A DNA stretch of 25,775 bases from an uncultured Corynebacterium sp. (GTDB lineage: Bacteria > Actinomycetota > Actinomycetes > Mycobacteriales > Mycobacteriaceae). How positions within the stretch are numbered: position 1 is the first letter of the stretch; each line of letters starts with the position of its first letter. Shown piece after piece: positions 5,929 through 13,864 of the stretch. The notes beneath the pieces are model-generated. The model ran no database searches. It saw only the letters and a program-made list of their open reading frames with translations, and had not been told where the DNA came from. Location: contig NZ_CAMIBP010000032.1 of the NCBI RefSeq assembly GCF_946223165.1, forward strand, positions 1 to 25,775, in the 5' to 3' direction. The translations under genes were made by a program, and so were the position numbers.

Positions 5929-7635
5929 CTAGGAACAGCGGACGATGGGCTGCGGGTCATAGACCGTCGTCTGAGTCTCCTGGGAGAGCACCGCGCCGGA
6001 CAGGTCGGTGATGGTGCGGGTATCCGAGGTAGTAAAGCCCGGTGCACCAGAAGACGGCGAGCAGTCCTCGGTGACGGTCATCTCGGTGGGCTGGGTAGTG
6101 GCCCAGCGGCCGTTGTTGGTCGAGGTGACATTCACGGTCTTCACGCCCATGAGCCTGACCGTGATGGACGAGCCGTCGAAGATGGTGTCAATGCGCACCG
6201 GGGTGTTCGAGGTGTTCTTGAACTGCAGGTCAATGGCGCCCTCGTAGACGGTGGCCTCGCGGCCGGCCGGGTAGCGGGAGATGTAGTACGAGTGCGGAGT
6301 GTGCGCGACGTCCTCCATGCCCGCGAAGTAGGCGGCGTTGTACAGCGTGGTGGCGAACTGGGAGATGCCGCCGCCCACGGCTGTGCCGGAGTGGCCGTCG
6401 ATAATGATGCCGGATTCGACGTAGCCCTGCGCGGTACCGCGGGGGCCGGTGTAGCCATTGAGGGAGAAGGTCTCACCGGGGCCAACGATGGCGCCATTGA
6501 CGGTCTGCGCCACGACGCGGATGTTTTCACCGGACGGGCCGGAGAAGCCGGAGGTAGTAAACTCGCCCACCACTTCATCGAAGGTGGCCTTCTCGGCCAT
6601 CTCCGTAGTGAAGGTGGCAGGCTCCGCCTTGTACGCGGCGTCAAAGGTGCGGTCCCCGTCATCCTTGGCGCGGACGCGATCGTCAAAGCCGGTCATCGTC
6701 TTGTCCCAGTCGACGACGTTGCCGTCCTGCGACGGGGTGACCTGGCGGTTGCCGCCGGGGAAGCTCAGGGTGGCGTTGACGCTGGGGGTCTCCGAATTGG
6801 CCAGCTGTTCCGACAGCAGTTCCTGTGCCTTGGCATCGTCGATATTGAGGACCAGCTGGCCGTCCTTGGAGGAGATGGACACGAATTGGGAAATGGCGGC
6901 GCGATCCAGCGTGGCGGTCACGTCTTTCTGTCCCTTGACAACGATGTCTTTGTCCAGCGCGGTAGCGGCCTCACTTGTGCGCATGGCCTCGATGACCGCG
7001 GAGTTAATGGCGGGCTGCACCTCTTCCGCTTCAACCTCGACGCCGTCGGGGTTGAGCCAATTGGCAGTCACGGCCGTGTACAGATCTCCATCATCGACCT
7101 TCTGGCCGAGGATCGGTTCGGTGACCTTGAATTCGCCGTTGTCGATGCCGAGGGCACCGTCGGTGGCGGGCTTGGACAGGTCGTCCGAGACACGGGCGAG
7201 GACGGGATTCAGCGCGGCGTCGTCAACGTCGAAGGACACCTCATGCTCGGTGGGGGCCTGGAAGAAGCTGGCGAGGCGAGTAATCGGGTTGAGCGAGGCA
7301 TCCTCGATGCCGTCGACCGCCGCCTGGAAGTTCATGGCGATTCCAGCCTCGGAGGGCACGAACTCGCTGTGGAGCTCGCCCGCGGTCACGGTCACGGGCT
7401 TGGTCTCGACGCCGCCCAGCTCCTGCTCAAGCTTGGAGACGGCAGCAGTGCGCTCCATGGACGAGATGTCCACGCCGCCGACACTCGTGGCGCGCGGCAC
7501 CTTGCCCTGGTTGGCGGCAACGTCAAACGCGTAGGCCACGCCTGCGATGACGAAAAGGCCGATGAGGACACCGATTCCGATGATCCAGCCCTTCGTGCCG
7601 CCCCGGTTGGGGGCTTTCGTTCCTGCTTTACTCAC
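5929..7635 (-). CDS. VanW-domain, peptidoglycan-binding-like membrane protein
   Basis: A 568-aa single-pass protein of the YoaR/VanW type. Residues 17-38 are a membrane helix after a short basic N-terminus, so the bulk lies outside the membrane. The middle (about 55-340) carries repeats like the putative peptidoglycan-binding domain found with VanW. The VanW domain spans about 353-490 and includes VVAQTVNGAIVGPGETFS, the glycine-rich GTAVGGGISQFATTLYNA and HSYYISRYPAGREATV. The family has no proven activity, although it takes its name from a vancomycin-resistance cluster. The start is GTG at 7635, with TAACCT 7 nt upstream, so it looks leaderless and has its own promoter downstream of the GH3 gene. 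A cell-wall role is inferred from the domains and neighbours. Confidence 0.88.
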   Translation of the reverse strand: MSKAGTKAPNRGGTKGWIIGIGVLIGLFVIAGVAYAFDVAANQGKVPRATSVGGVDISSMERTAAVSKLEQELGGVETKPVTVTAGELHSEFVPSEAGIAMNFQAAVDGIEDASLNPITRLASFFQAPTEHEVSFDVDDAALNPVLARVSDDLSKPATDGALGIDNGEFKVTEPILGQKVDDGDLYTAVTANWLNPDGVEVEAEEVQPAINSAVIEAMRTSEAATALDKDIVVKGQKDVTATLDRAAISQFVSISSKDGQLVLNIDDAKAQELLSEQLANSETPSVNATLSFPGGNRQVTPSQDGNVVDWDKTMTGFDDRVRAKDDGDRTFDAAYKAEPATFTTEMAEKATFDEVVGEFTTSGFSGPSGENIRVVAQTVNGAIVGPGETFSLNGYTGPRGTAQGYVESGIIIDGHSGTAVGGGISQFATTLYNAAYFAGMEDVAHTPHSYYISRYPAGREATVYEGAIDLQFKNTSNTPVRIDTIFDGSSITVRLMGVKTVNVTSTNNGRWATTQPTEMTVTEDCSPSSGAPGFTTSDTRTITDLSGAVLSQETQTTVYDPQPIVRCS

Positions 7636-7642
7636 GCCCTAA

Positions 7643-7648
7643 AGGTTA
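7643..7648 (-). promoter_or_regulatory. -10 element of the VanW gene, leaderless
   Basis: The minus strand reads TAACCT at 7648-7643, followed by 7 nt and then the GTG at 7635. The spacing puts transcription start at the initiation codon. Confidence 0.45.
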
Positions 7649-7693
7649 ACGGGTGAACAGGGAAAGTGATAGTTCACTCCCCATTGACGCCGC

Positions 7694-8875
7694 CTATTCA
7701 CCAAGCTCGCCGCGCACGCGCTCCACGGCGGCGGCGAAGCGCTGCGGGTGAATCGTGCCATCGGCGACCGCCGCCTCGACGGCATCGATCACGGCATAGA
7801 CATCCACCGCAGTGGACCATAATGCCTGGTCAGCACCGGCCGCTACCGCCGCGACGACGGCCATCTCCGGCGTGTAGTTATCCGTGATAGCCCGCATCCC
7901 GGTGAGATCATCGGTGTAGGCAACACCGGTGAATAGGTGGTGGTTGCGCAGCAGCCCGTAGGCATGCGAATTGAGGCTGGCCGGGGTGACGCCATCCCCC
8001 AAACCGGGCACGACGAGGTGGCCCACCATGACACCCGCGCGGGGCACGGCGGGCAGCGCGATGTCATAGGGCACGAGATCCCAGCCGAAGAGATCGCCGA
8101 GCGGCGGGGTCACCGCCGCCCCCTGGTGCGTATCGCCGGACGCGCGGCCGTGCCCGGGGTAGTGCTTGAAGACGGGCTCGACGCCCGCGCGTTCCAGTCC
8201 GCGGGCAAACGCGGCGCCGTACTGACCGGAGGCGGCCGGATCTGTAGAAAAGGCGCGATCGCCCACGACGCCCAGCCCACCGCCGGACACGTCGAGAACG
8301 GGCGCGAAGTCCACGGTGATGCCGTGCGCAGCCAGCGACTGGCCAATCTGGAAGGCGGTCTCCTCCACCTGCTCCGGCGATCCGCTCGCGACTATCTCCG
8401 CCGGGGAGGAGTAGCTGCCCAGGATCTCGGCGAAGCGTTGCACGCGGCCGCCCTCGAAGTCGATGGACACGTCGAAGGGGCGGCCCACCGCAGCGCGCAG
8501 GGCCGCGATGTCGCGGCCCGGGGTGGTGAGCAGCTCTGGGTCCGCCCAGCTTGTGAGGAAGATGCCGCCCACGCCGGCCTGCAGCTTCGCCAGCGCGTCG
8601 TCATAGTTGGTCACGCCCGGCATGAGCAGGGACGCGGCGGCGGCGCGGCGCTGCTCGACGGGCACCTCGGGGCGCACAGTTTCGGCGGGTGGCGTGGTCG
8701 TGGTTGGTGTGGTTGTGGTCGGCGCGGTCGTCGATGCGGAGCTCGGAGAAGGGCTCGATGTCGGTGGAACGGAGCTCGACACCGCGGGGTCAACGGAGGT
8801 TCCGCAGGCCGTCGCGGCGAACGCGAGGGAGGCCGCCGCGCACAGCGCACACAGGGGGCGTACGGTCAGTAACAT
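7694..8875 (-). CDS. lpqI: Glycoside hydrolase family 3 lipoprotein (LpqI/NagZ-like)
   Basis: A predicted exported beta-N-acetylglucosaminidase acting on muropeptide-derived sugars in cell-wall recycling. I start at ATG 8875 (393 aa) because AGGAAA precedes it; the frame could extend 9 codons to a GTG. The signal peptide ends in FAATAC, a lipobox-like site with Cys24 as the lipidated residue. A Ser/Thr/Pro-rich linker follows (about 25-70) with TTTTPTTTT, which may be O-mannosylated. GH3 motifs are SIDFEGGRVQR, KHYPGHG (237-243), the GDTH Asp-His pair (248/250) used by NagZ as acid/base, and YTDDLTGM with the nucleophilic Asp pair (322/323). In M. tuberculosis lpqI also lies beside the DUF2613 gene and aftD, which supports the symbol. 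Confidence 0.9.
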   Translation of the reverse strand: MLLTVRPLCALCAAASLAFAATACGTSVDPAVSSSVPPTSSPSPSSASTTAPTTTTPTTTTPPAETVRPEVPVEQRRAAAASLLMPGVTNYDDALAKLQAGVGGIFLTSWADPELLTTPGRDIAALRAAVGRPFDVSIDFEGGRVQRFAEILGSYSSPAEIVASGSPEQVEETAFQIGQSLAAHGITVDFAPVLDVSGGGLGVVGDRAFSTDPAASGQYGAAFARGLERAGVEPVFKHYPGHGRASGDTHQGAAVTPPLGDLFGWDLVPYDIALPAVPRAGVMVGHLVVPGLGDGVTPASLNSHAYGLLRNHHLFTGVAYTDDLTGMRAITDNYTPEMAVVAAVAAGADQALWSTAVDVYAVIDAVEAAVADGTIHPQRFAAAVERVRGELGE

Positions 8876-8943
8876 TGCTTTCCTAGTGTGCCCCACTGCC
8901 ACCGGAATCGCACTCCGCCCCGCCCATCGGCGCGGCCCGCGGG

Positions 8944-8950
8944 TAGACTA
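8944..8950. promoter_or_regulatory. Symmetrical -10 for uspA-like gene and lpqI
   Basis: TAGACTA gives TAGACT on the plus strand, ending 7 nt before the ATG at 8957 (leaderless). It gives TAGTCT on the minus strand, which would start lpqI with a leader of about 60 nt. The plus-strand use is the better supported. Confidence 0.5.
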
Positions 8951-8956
8951 GCCCGC

Positions 8957-9454
8957 ATGAAAAACGGCGAGACCATGCTCATTGCGTACGACGGCTCCGA
9001 GGAGGCAGCACGCGCCATGGCCATGGCGGCGCGGTTGCTCAAGCCCGGGATCGTAGAAATCATCACAGCTTGGGAACCCACCATCCGGCAGGCGGCGCGC
9101 GCGGTCAGCCGCACCGGCCTCCACCAGTCCACGGTGGCCCCGGACGTGTCTGTCGATCCGGAGGTCGATCCCGCGTATGAGGAGGCCATGGCCATCTGCA
9201 CGGGCGGCATCGACGTCGCGGAATCGCTGGGACTGGCCGGGCGCGCCCATCTCGTTGAGGTGACCACCACCATCGCCGCCGCGCTCATTGACGCTGCGCA
9301 TGAGCTCGACGTCGACGTCATCGTCACCGGCAGCCGCGGCCTCACGGGGTTCCGCGCTTGGTGGAACTCGTCGACGGCGGAGAGCATCGTCCGCGACGCG
9401 GGTCTTCCGGTGTTTATCGTGCCGCCGGAAGCCGACCGCGGGGCAACCGACTAA
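8957..9454 (+). CDS. Universal stress protein (UspA family)
   Basis: A 165-aa cytoplasmic single-domain Usp. The N-terminus has the first strand and nucleotide-site Asp (MLIAYDGSEEAARAM), and the C-terminus has VIVTGSRGLTGF followed by SST. The usual ATP motif is G-2X-G-9X-G(S/T); here G125 and G128 are present but the third glycine is replaced by Ser138, so nucleotide binding may be altered. The ATG at 8957 is chosen because TAGACT ends 7 nt upstream and homology begins here; the frame upstream (from 8888) encodes an Arg/Pro-rich, unconvincing sequence. It is an extra gene relative to the mycobacterial lpqI-aftD order. Its specific role is unknown. Confidence 0.9.
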   Translation: MKNGETMLIAYDGSEEAARAMAMAARLLKPGIVEIITAWEPTIRQAARAVSRTGLHQSTVAPDVSVDPEVDPAYEEAMAICTGGIDVAESLGLAGRAHLVEVTTTIAAALIDAAHELDVDVIVTGSRGLTGFRAWWNSSTAESIVRDAGLPVFIVPPEADRGATD

Positions 9455-9470
9455 ACGGTCATTCTGCTGC

Positions 9471-9476
9471 TAGGAT
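9471..9476 (+). promoter_or_regulatory. -10 element of the DUF2613-aftD operon
   Basis: TAGGAT ends 8 nt before the ATG at 9485. It implies a leaderless or nearly leaderless transcript, and no ribosome site is present. Confidence 0.45.
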
Positions 9477-9484
9477 AAGGCCCC

Positions 9485-9682
9485 ATGGCACTCGAAACCG
9501 ACTCCCTCACCAAGCGCACCTTGGGCCCCGCCGCGGGTTCCGCCGTGGTCGGTCTCGCCCTAGGTGTCGTGGCCGTCGTGGGGATCTCCCAGTTCAGCGG
9601 GCAGGACACCATCCCGGAGTCGCACGCGGTCTCCGCTGATAACGCCCTGCTGGGTGGCCCGGAGTACGGCACCCGCAACTAA
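9485..9682 (+). CDS. DUF2613 small membrane protein
   Basis: A 65-aa protein with one hydrophobic helix (about residues 14-36, AAGSAVVGLALGVVAVVGIS) and a short polar extracytoplasmic tail ending GGPEYGTRN. It matches my recollection of DUF2613, the family of Rv0236A, which is encoded directly upstream of aftD in mycobacteria. The same arrangement occurs here with 12 bp between stop and the aftD start, so the two are very probably co-transcribed. The function is not known; an accessory role to AftD is inferred from the conserved pairing only. Confidence 0.85.
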   Translation: MALETDSLTKRTLGPAAGSAVVGLALGVVAVVGISQFSGQDTIPESHAVSADNALLGGPEYGTRN

Positions 9683-9694
9683 GCGGCAAGCACC

Positions 9695-12600
9695 GTGGCA
9701 GCAGTAGCGCACACGCCGCGCTGGCACGCCGGCGGCTGGATCCTCGCCTTTCTCCTCTCGTTCTCGCAGCCGTGGGGGCGCACGGCCGCGGATACAAAAC
9801 TCGACCTCATCGTCGATCCGATCCACTTCCTGTCCCAGGCCCTCCACGCCTACACGGACACGTTTACCCTGGGCCAACTGCAGAATCAGGCCTACGGCTA
9901 CCTCTTCCCGCACGGCGCCTTCTTCGCGGCCACGCAGTTCCTCCCGGACTGGGTGGCGCAGCGGCTGTGGTGGACGCTCGTCCTCGGGATCGGCTACTCC
10001 GGGGCGCTGACCGTTGCCCGCCGCGCGGGGTTGGCGTCGCTGCCCGCCGCCGTCGCGGCCGCCGCCTACGCGCTCTCCCCCCGCGTGCTCACCACGCTGA
10101 CCGCCATCTCCTCGGAGACGTGGCCGGTCATGCTCGCCCCGTGGGTCGTCGCCCCCCTTCTGCGTTCCGAGGTGCGCCGGCACGAGGTGGCCGCGGCCAT
10201 CCTTCCCGTCGCGCTCATGGGTGCGGTCAACGCCACGGCCACGCTCGCGGCCTGCTGCCCTGCGGCCGTCGTGCTGCTCTACCGCCGCGCGTGGCGGCCG
10301 CTGGCCGGCTGGCTGGCGGGCTGCGCCGCGGTGAGCCTGTGGTGGCTGGGCCCGCTGCTCATCCTGGGAAAGTACGCGCCGCCGTTCACGGACTACATCG
10401 AGTCCTCCTATGTGACGACGCGCTGGCTCAACCTCACGGAGATCCTGCGCGGCACGACGTCGTGGTCTCCCTTTGTCGAGGACGAGCGCACCGCCGGCTT
10501 CCTGCTCGCCACGGGCCCGACGTTCGTCCTGCTCACCGCGCTCGTCGCGGCGGTCGGCCTGGCGGGTCTGGTGCGCGCCCCGCGGCTGTGGACGGTCATG
10601 CTTCTGGCCGGCGTCGGCCTGCTGGGCTGCCGCCTCGCGGTCTGGGTGGACTTCCTCGATGGCGCGGGCGCGGCGCTGCGCAACGTCCATAAATTCGATC
10701 CGCTCGTGCGCCTGCCGCTGAGCCTCGGCGTCGGCTTCGCGCTGGCCCGCCTGTGGCAGCCTCAGGCCGCGACCCCGGCGCGGAAAGCGGCGGCGGTGCT
10801 CGCGGTGCTGCTCGTGGTGGCATCGGCCAGCCCCGCCGCGACGGGGCGCCTGTTGCCGCGGGGAACGTGGGAGGAGATCCCACGGGAGTGGGCGCAGGCC
10901 GCGGACTTCCTCAACACGCACGCGCAGGGCACGCGCACGCTCATCGTTCCGGAGCGTTCCTTCGCCCGCGAGGAGTGGGGCTGGACCCACGATGAGCCGC
11001 TGCAGCCGCTGCTCGACGTGCCCTGGGCGGTGCGCGACGCCATCCCGCTCGTCCCGCCGGAGGCCATTCGCGGGCTCGACGGGGTCATGGAAGCGCTCCG
11101 GGAGGGACGGGTGGAGGCCGTGAAGCGCCTCGGCGTCGGCGCGCTCGTCGTGCGCACCGACGATTCCCTACGCCCGCTTGCCGATGTCGGCGAGCACCAC
11201 TCTTTCGGCGATCTCACCGTCATCCTCCTGCCCGAGCGCCCGGACCTGCTGCTGACCGCCGATGCCCCCGTGCGCGTCGCCGGCGGCGGGGAGGCGCTGG
11301 CCTTCGTCGACGGCCCGGCGCAGCTCGTCGACGCGGACGCCGACATCGTCACCGACACCCCACTGCTCGTCGACCGCAACTTCGGCACGCTCACAGGCCC
11401 GGTCTCCGCGCCGCTCGCCGAGTCCGACCCCACCCACGTGCGCAACCGCTACCGCGATTACGCCTCCGCGGGCACGCCGGTGACGGTGGTGGAAGACGGC
11501 GGGCACGTGGCGGCATCGTCCAGCGCGGCCGACTCGTCCGCCCTGGGCGGGGCGAACCCGGCGCGATCGGTGACCGCCGCCGTCGACGGGCACGACGACA
11601 CGGCGTGGTGGCCCGCCCCCGGGGATCGGGGCTGGCTCGAGTTCCAGGCCCCCGCCGGCGCACGCTTCCCGGCGCGCTCCGCGCTCACGCTGCGCGCCAC
11701 GGACGCGACGACGGTGACGGTGTCCTCGCAGGGCGCCAGCGTCGACGTGCTGCTGCCCGCCGATCAGGACAAGACCATCACGGTACCCGGTGGGGCCTCC
11801 GACGCCATCCGCATCACGCTCACCCAGCGCGTAGGCCTTAACGCGCAGCTGCCCGACACCCCTCTCACCCGCGTCGTCACGGTGCCGGACACCTCCCCGG
11901 ACGTGCAGGAATTCCGCTTCCGCCAGCAATCGGGCGACACCGGCTGGCTCATTCGCGACTTCACCGCGCCGCGGGACATGGACGTCACGGTGGACACCCA
12001 CGGCTGGGTCACCATCGACGGGGAGGACTATCACCACAAGGCCACCGTCCACCTGACGGCCGGGCGCCACCGCCTCGAGACCAAATCCGTCGCGGTGGCG
12101 CTGCGCACCGCCGCCGCGCGGGCCGGGTCCTACACGCCCACGGGCCGCGATCTGGCGGCCACGGATACCGACCGGCTGCTTGTCACCGGGCGCGCGGCAA
12201 ATGCGGGGCTTGAGGCCACGCTCGACGGCGTCCCGCTCGAGCCCGTCACCGTCGATGCCGCCACCCAGGCCTTCCACGTGCCCGCCGGCGCATCCGGCCA
12301 TGTGAGCATCCGCTTTGCCGCCGATGCCGTCTACCGCGCCGTCCTCATCGGCGGCGCGGTCCTCGCGCTGCTCACCGCGGCGGGCTGCCTGTGGCTGCTG
12401 TCCCTGCCGCGGCGCCGCTGCACTGCCGACGCCCACGACGAAATCGTCGCGGACCCGCACGGCGACGGTGAGCCTGGCGGCGCGGGGTGGGCCTTCACGG
12501 CGTACGCCGGGGCGGCGCTCGCGCTGGCGGGCTGGCCCGCGTTGGCAGGCGGCGTCGCCGGGTGGGCGGCAGCGCGCTGGACCGCGCTGCGGCCGGAGTG

Positions 12601-12772
12601 GCTGGCGGGCCTGCTCTTCACCGCGTCCGGCGCGATGCTGGCACGCGGGCCCTGGGGCTCGGGCACCTACGCGGGCGACGTCTGGCTCACCGGCTTCTTC
12701 GCCGCGGCCGCGCTCGGGGCCTGCGCGTGCAGGCGGGTGAGCCAGCGCGCGGCGGGGGCCTCCACCCAGTAA
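9695..12772 (+). CDS. aftD: Alpha-(1->3)-arabinofuranosyltransferase AftD
   Basis: A 1025-aa polytopic GT-C glycosyltransferase expected to branch arabinan of arabinogalactan/lipoarabinomannan, using decaprenyl-phospho-arabinose on the outer face of the membrane. The N-terminal region (about 1-375) has roughly ten helices; Asp33 in AADTKLDL after the first helix is placed like the GT-C catalytic aspartate. A large extracytoplasmic part (about 385-875) includes a discoidin/CBM-like stretch with AVDGHDDTAWWPA (about 628-640) and GWLEF. C-terminal helices span about 880-1005. The start is GTG 9695. Mycobacterial AftD is longer (about 1,400 aa); shorter corynebacterial forms are normal. The last 106 bp overlap the oppositely oriented acyltransferase gene. 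Confidence 0.92.
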   Translation: MAAVAHTPRWHAGGWILAFLLSFSQPWGRTAADTKLDLIVDPIHFLSQALHAYTDTFTLGQLQNQAYGYLFPHGAFFAATQFLPDWVAQRLWWTLVLGIGYSGALTVARRAGLASLPAAVAAAAYALSPRVLTTLTAISSETWPVMLAPWVVAPLLRSEVRRHEVAAAILPVALMGAVNATATLAACCPAAVVLLYRRAWRPLAGWLAGCAAVSLWWLGPLLILGKYAPPFTDYIESSYVTTRWLNLTEILRGTTSWSPFVEDERTAGFLLATGPTFVLLTALVAAVGLAGLVRAPRLWTVMLLAGVGLLGCRLAVWVDFLDGAGAALRNVHKFDPLVRLPLSLGVGFALARLWQPQAATPARKAAAVLAVLLVVASASPAATGRLLPRGTWEEIPREWAQAADFLNTHAQGTRTLIVPERSFAREEWGWTHDEPLQPLLDVPWAVRDAIPLVPPEAIRGLDGVMEALREGRVEAVKRLGVGALVVRTDDSLRPLADVGEHHSFGDLTVILLPERPDLLLTADAPVRVAGGGEALAFVDGPAQLVDADADIVTDTPLLVDRNFGTLTGPVSAPLAESDPTHVRNRYRDYASAGTPVTVVEDGGHVAASSSAADSSALGGANPARSVTAAVDGHDDTAWWPAPGDRGWLEFQAPAGARFPARSALTLRATDATTVTVSSQGASVDVLLPADQDKTITVPGGASDAIRITLTQRVGLNAQLPDTPLTRVVTVPDTSPDVQEFRFRQQSGDTGWLIRDFTAPRDMDVTVDTHGWVTIDGEDYHHKATVHLTAGRHRLETKSVAVALRTAAARAGSYTPTGRDLAATDTDRLLVTGRAANAGLEATLDGVPLEPVTVDAATQAFHVPAGASGHVSIRFAADAVYRAVLIGGAVLALLTAAGCLWLLSLPRRRCTADAHDEIVADPHGDGEPGGAGWAFTAYAGAALALAGWPALAGGVAGWAAARWTALRPEWLAGLLFTASGAMLARGPWGSGTYAGDVWLTGFFAAAALGACACRRVSQRAAGASTQ

Positions 12773-13776
12773 TAGCTCGCCGCCGCCACCGGGATGGTGA
12801 GCGCCACCGTCACGGCTCCGATGAGCCAGAAGTGGCCACTGAACAGCGAGATGCCGGTGAGCGGGAAGGCCACCCAGAGCACGGCGACGTGCCACAAGAA
12901 CATGGCGTAGGACCACAGGCCCAGGCGCTGAAACGCCGGCGATTCCAGGATCCGGGAGCGCGCCCCCAGCGCGTAGGGCACGACGATGCACGCCGCGAAC
13001 ACGCCGCCGACGAGGATGCGCCGGGCGAACTCGGCCGGCTCAGGATGGGTCAGGCCCCGCGGGCCGAACCAGGATCGGCTTCCCAGCCAGAGACAGGCCA
13101 GCGCGCACAGCCACCACGGCCACGTCGCCCGCGGTGCGCGGACGCGCCCCTCGAGCTCCGCCGCCACCATGCCGATGGCGAACCACAGCGCGTACGCCGG
13201 TGGCCAGATTTGCGAGTTGATATCCGTGGCCCGTTCCACCGGCGCGGAGACCCACGCCCAGCCCAGGCTCACCAGCGCGGCGCCGGCGATCCACGCGACG
13301 CGGATCACCACTCGGTGCTCCCGGCGCAGCGCCCACGCGAGCCCCGGCAGCACGAGGTAGAACGCGAACTCCACGCACAGCGACCACAGGTGGGTGAGCC
13401 CCTGCGCTAGGCCGTCGGCGACGTAAATCTGCGTGGCCGTGAGATTGGCTACCACCTGCGCCCAGGAAAAGCGGGCCCCGGGCAGAAGGATGAGGACCGC
13501 CACCACGCAGGCCCAATAGGCGGGCATGACGCGGCGAAAGCGCGCGAAGTAGTAGTCGCGAAGGGTATGGGCCGCCCTGCGGCGCCACAGGACGAAAGCG
13601 CTCAGGGCGAAAAACACCGCCACCATATAGTCGAGGCGTTCTGCTATCCCCCAGCCGGTGCCCGTCTGGAAGGACACGTGCGTGGCGATGACTCCGATGG
13701 CCGCCACGGCCCGCAGGCCGTCGAGCGCGGGCACGTACCGGGGTACAGTGTCCGTAGTATTCACTAGAGTCGTCAC
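12667..13776 (-). CDS. tmaT: Membrane acyltransferase, probable TMM acetyltransferase
   Basis: A 369-aa acyltransferase-3 family protein with about ten helices. It opens with YVPALDGLRAVAAIGVIATH, the family motif with the catalytic His33. It also has FRRVMPAYW, LTHLWSLCVEFAFYLVLP and, near the end, SYYWVEAPAARW. In C. glutamicum the homologue in this position (TmaT) acetylates trehalose monomycolate and helps its export by MmpL proteins; the assignment here rests on motifs plus locus position. The start is uncertain: GTG 13776 is used, with GTG 13764 and GTG 13803 as alternatives, and none has a strong ribosome site. The conserved C-terminal motif lies in or near the antisense overlap with aftD, so the overlap is real on both strands. 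Confidence 0.88.
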   Translation of the reverse strand: MTTLVNTTDTVPRYVPALDGLRAVAAIGVIATHVSFQTGTGWGIAERLDYMVAVFFALSAFVLWRRRAAHTLRDYYFARFRRVMPAYWACVVAVLILLPGARFSWAQVVANLTATQIYVADGLAQGLTHLWSLCVEFAFYLVLPGLAWALRREHRVVIRVAWIAGAALVSLGWAWVSAPVERATDINSQIWPPAYALWFAIGMVAAELEGRVRAPRATWPWWLCALACLWLGSRSWFGPRGLTHPEPAEFARRILVGGVFAACIVVPYALGARSRILESPAFQRLGLWSYAMFLWHVAVLWVAFPLTGISLFSGHFWLIGAVTVALTIPVAAASYYWVEAPAARWLTRLHAQAPSAAAAKKPVSQTSPA

Positions 13777-13823
13777 CCCGTCTTCGCTGATGAATGATCG
13801 CACGTAATCGCACTCGCCCCACG

Positions 13824-13840
13824 GCGGCCGGCCCGGCCGC
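13824..13840. promoter_or_regulatory. GC-rich palindrome in the tmaT/DUF3068 divergent gap
   Basis: GCGGCCG-GCC-CGGCCGC is a perfect 7-bp stem with a 3-nt loop, midway in the 88-bp gap between divergent starts. It could be an operator or a leader hairpin. CTATAG at 13845-13850 beside it is the only -10-like sequence and reads similarly on both strands. Confidence 0.35.
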
Positions 13841-13864
13841 GGTGCTATAGGAATGGTACAAGGA

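Noticed and set aside
6292..7656. Plus-strand open frames of 454 and 358 codons opposite the VanW gene
   Set aside because: Low-complexity translations on the wrong strand; the VanW frame contains clear domains.
11168..12991. Minus-strand frame of 607 codons over the aftD 3' half
   Set aside because: Arg/Gly-rich shadow that runs through the acyltransferase in a different frame.
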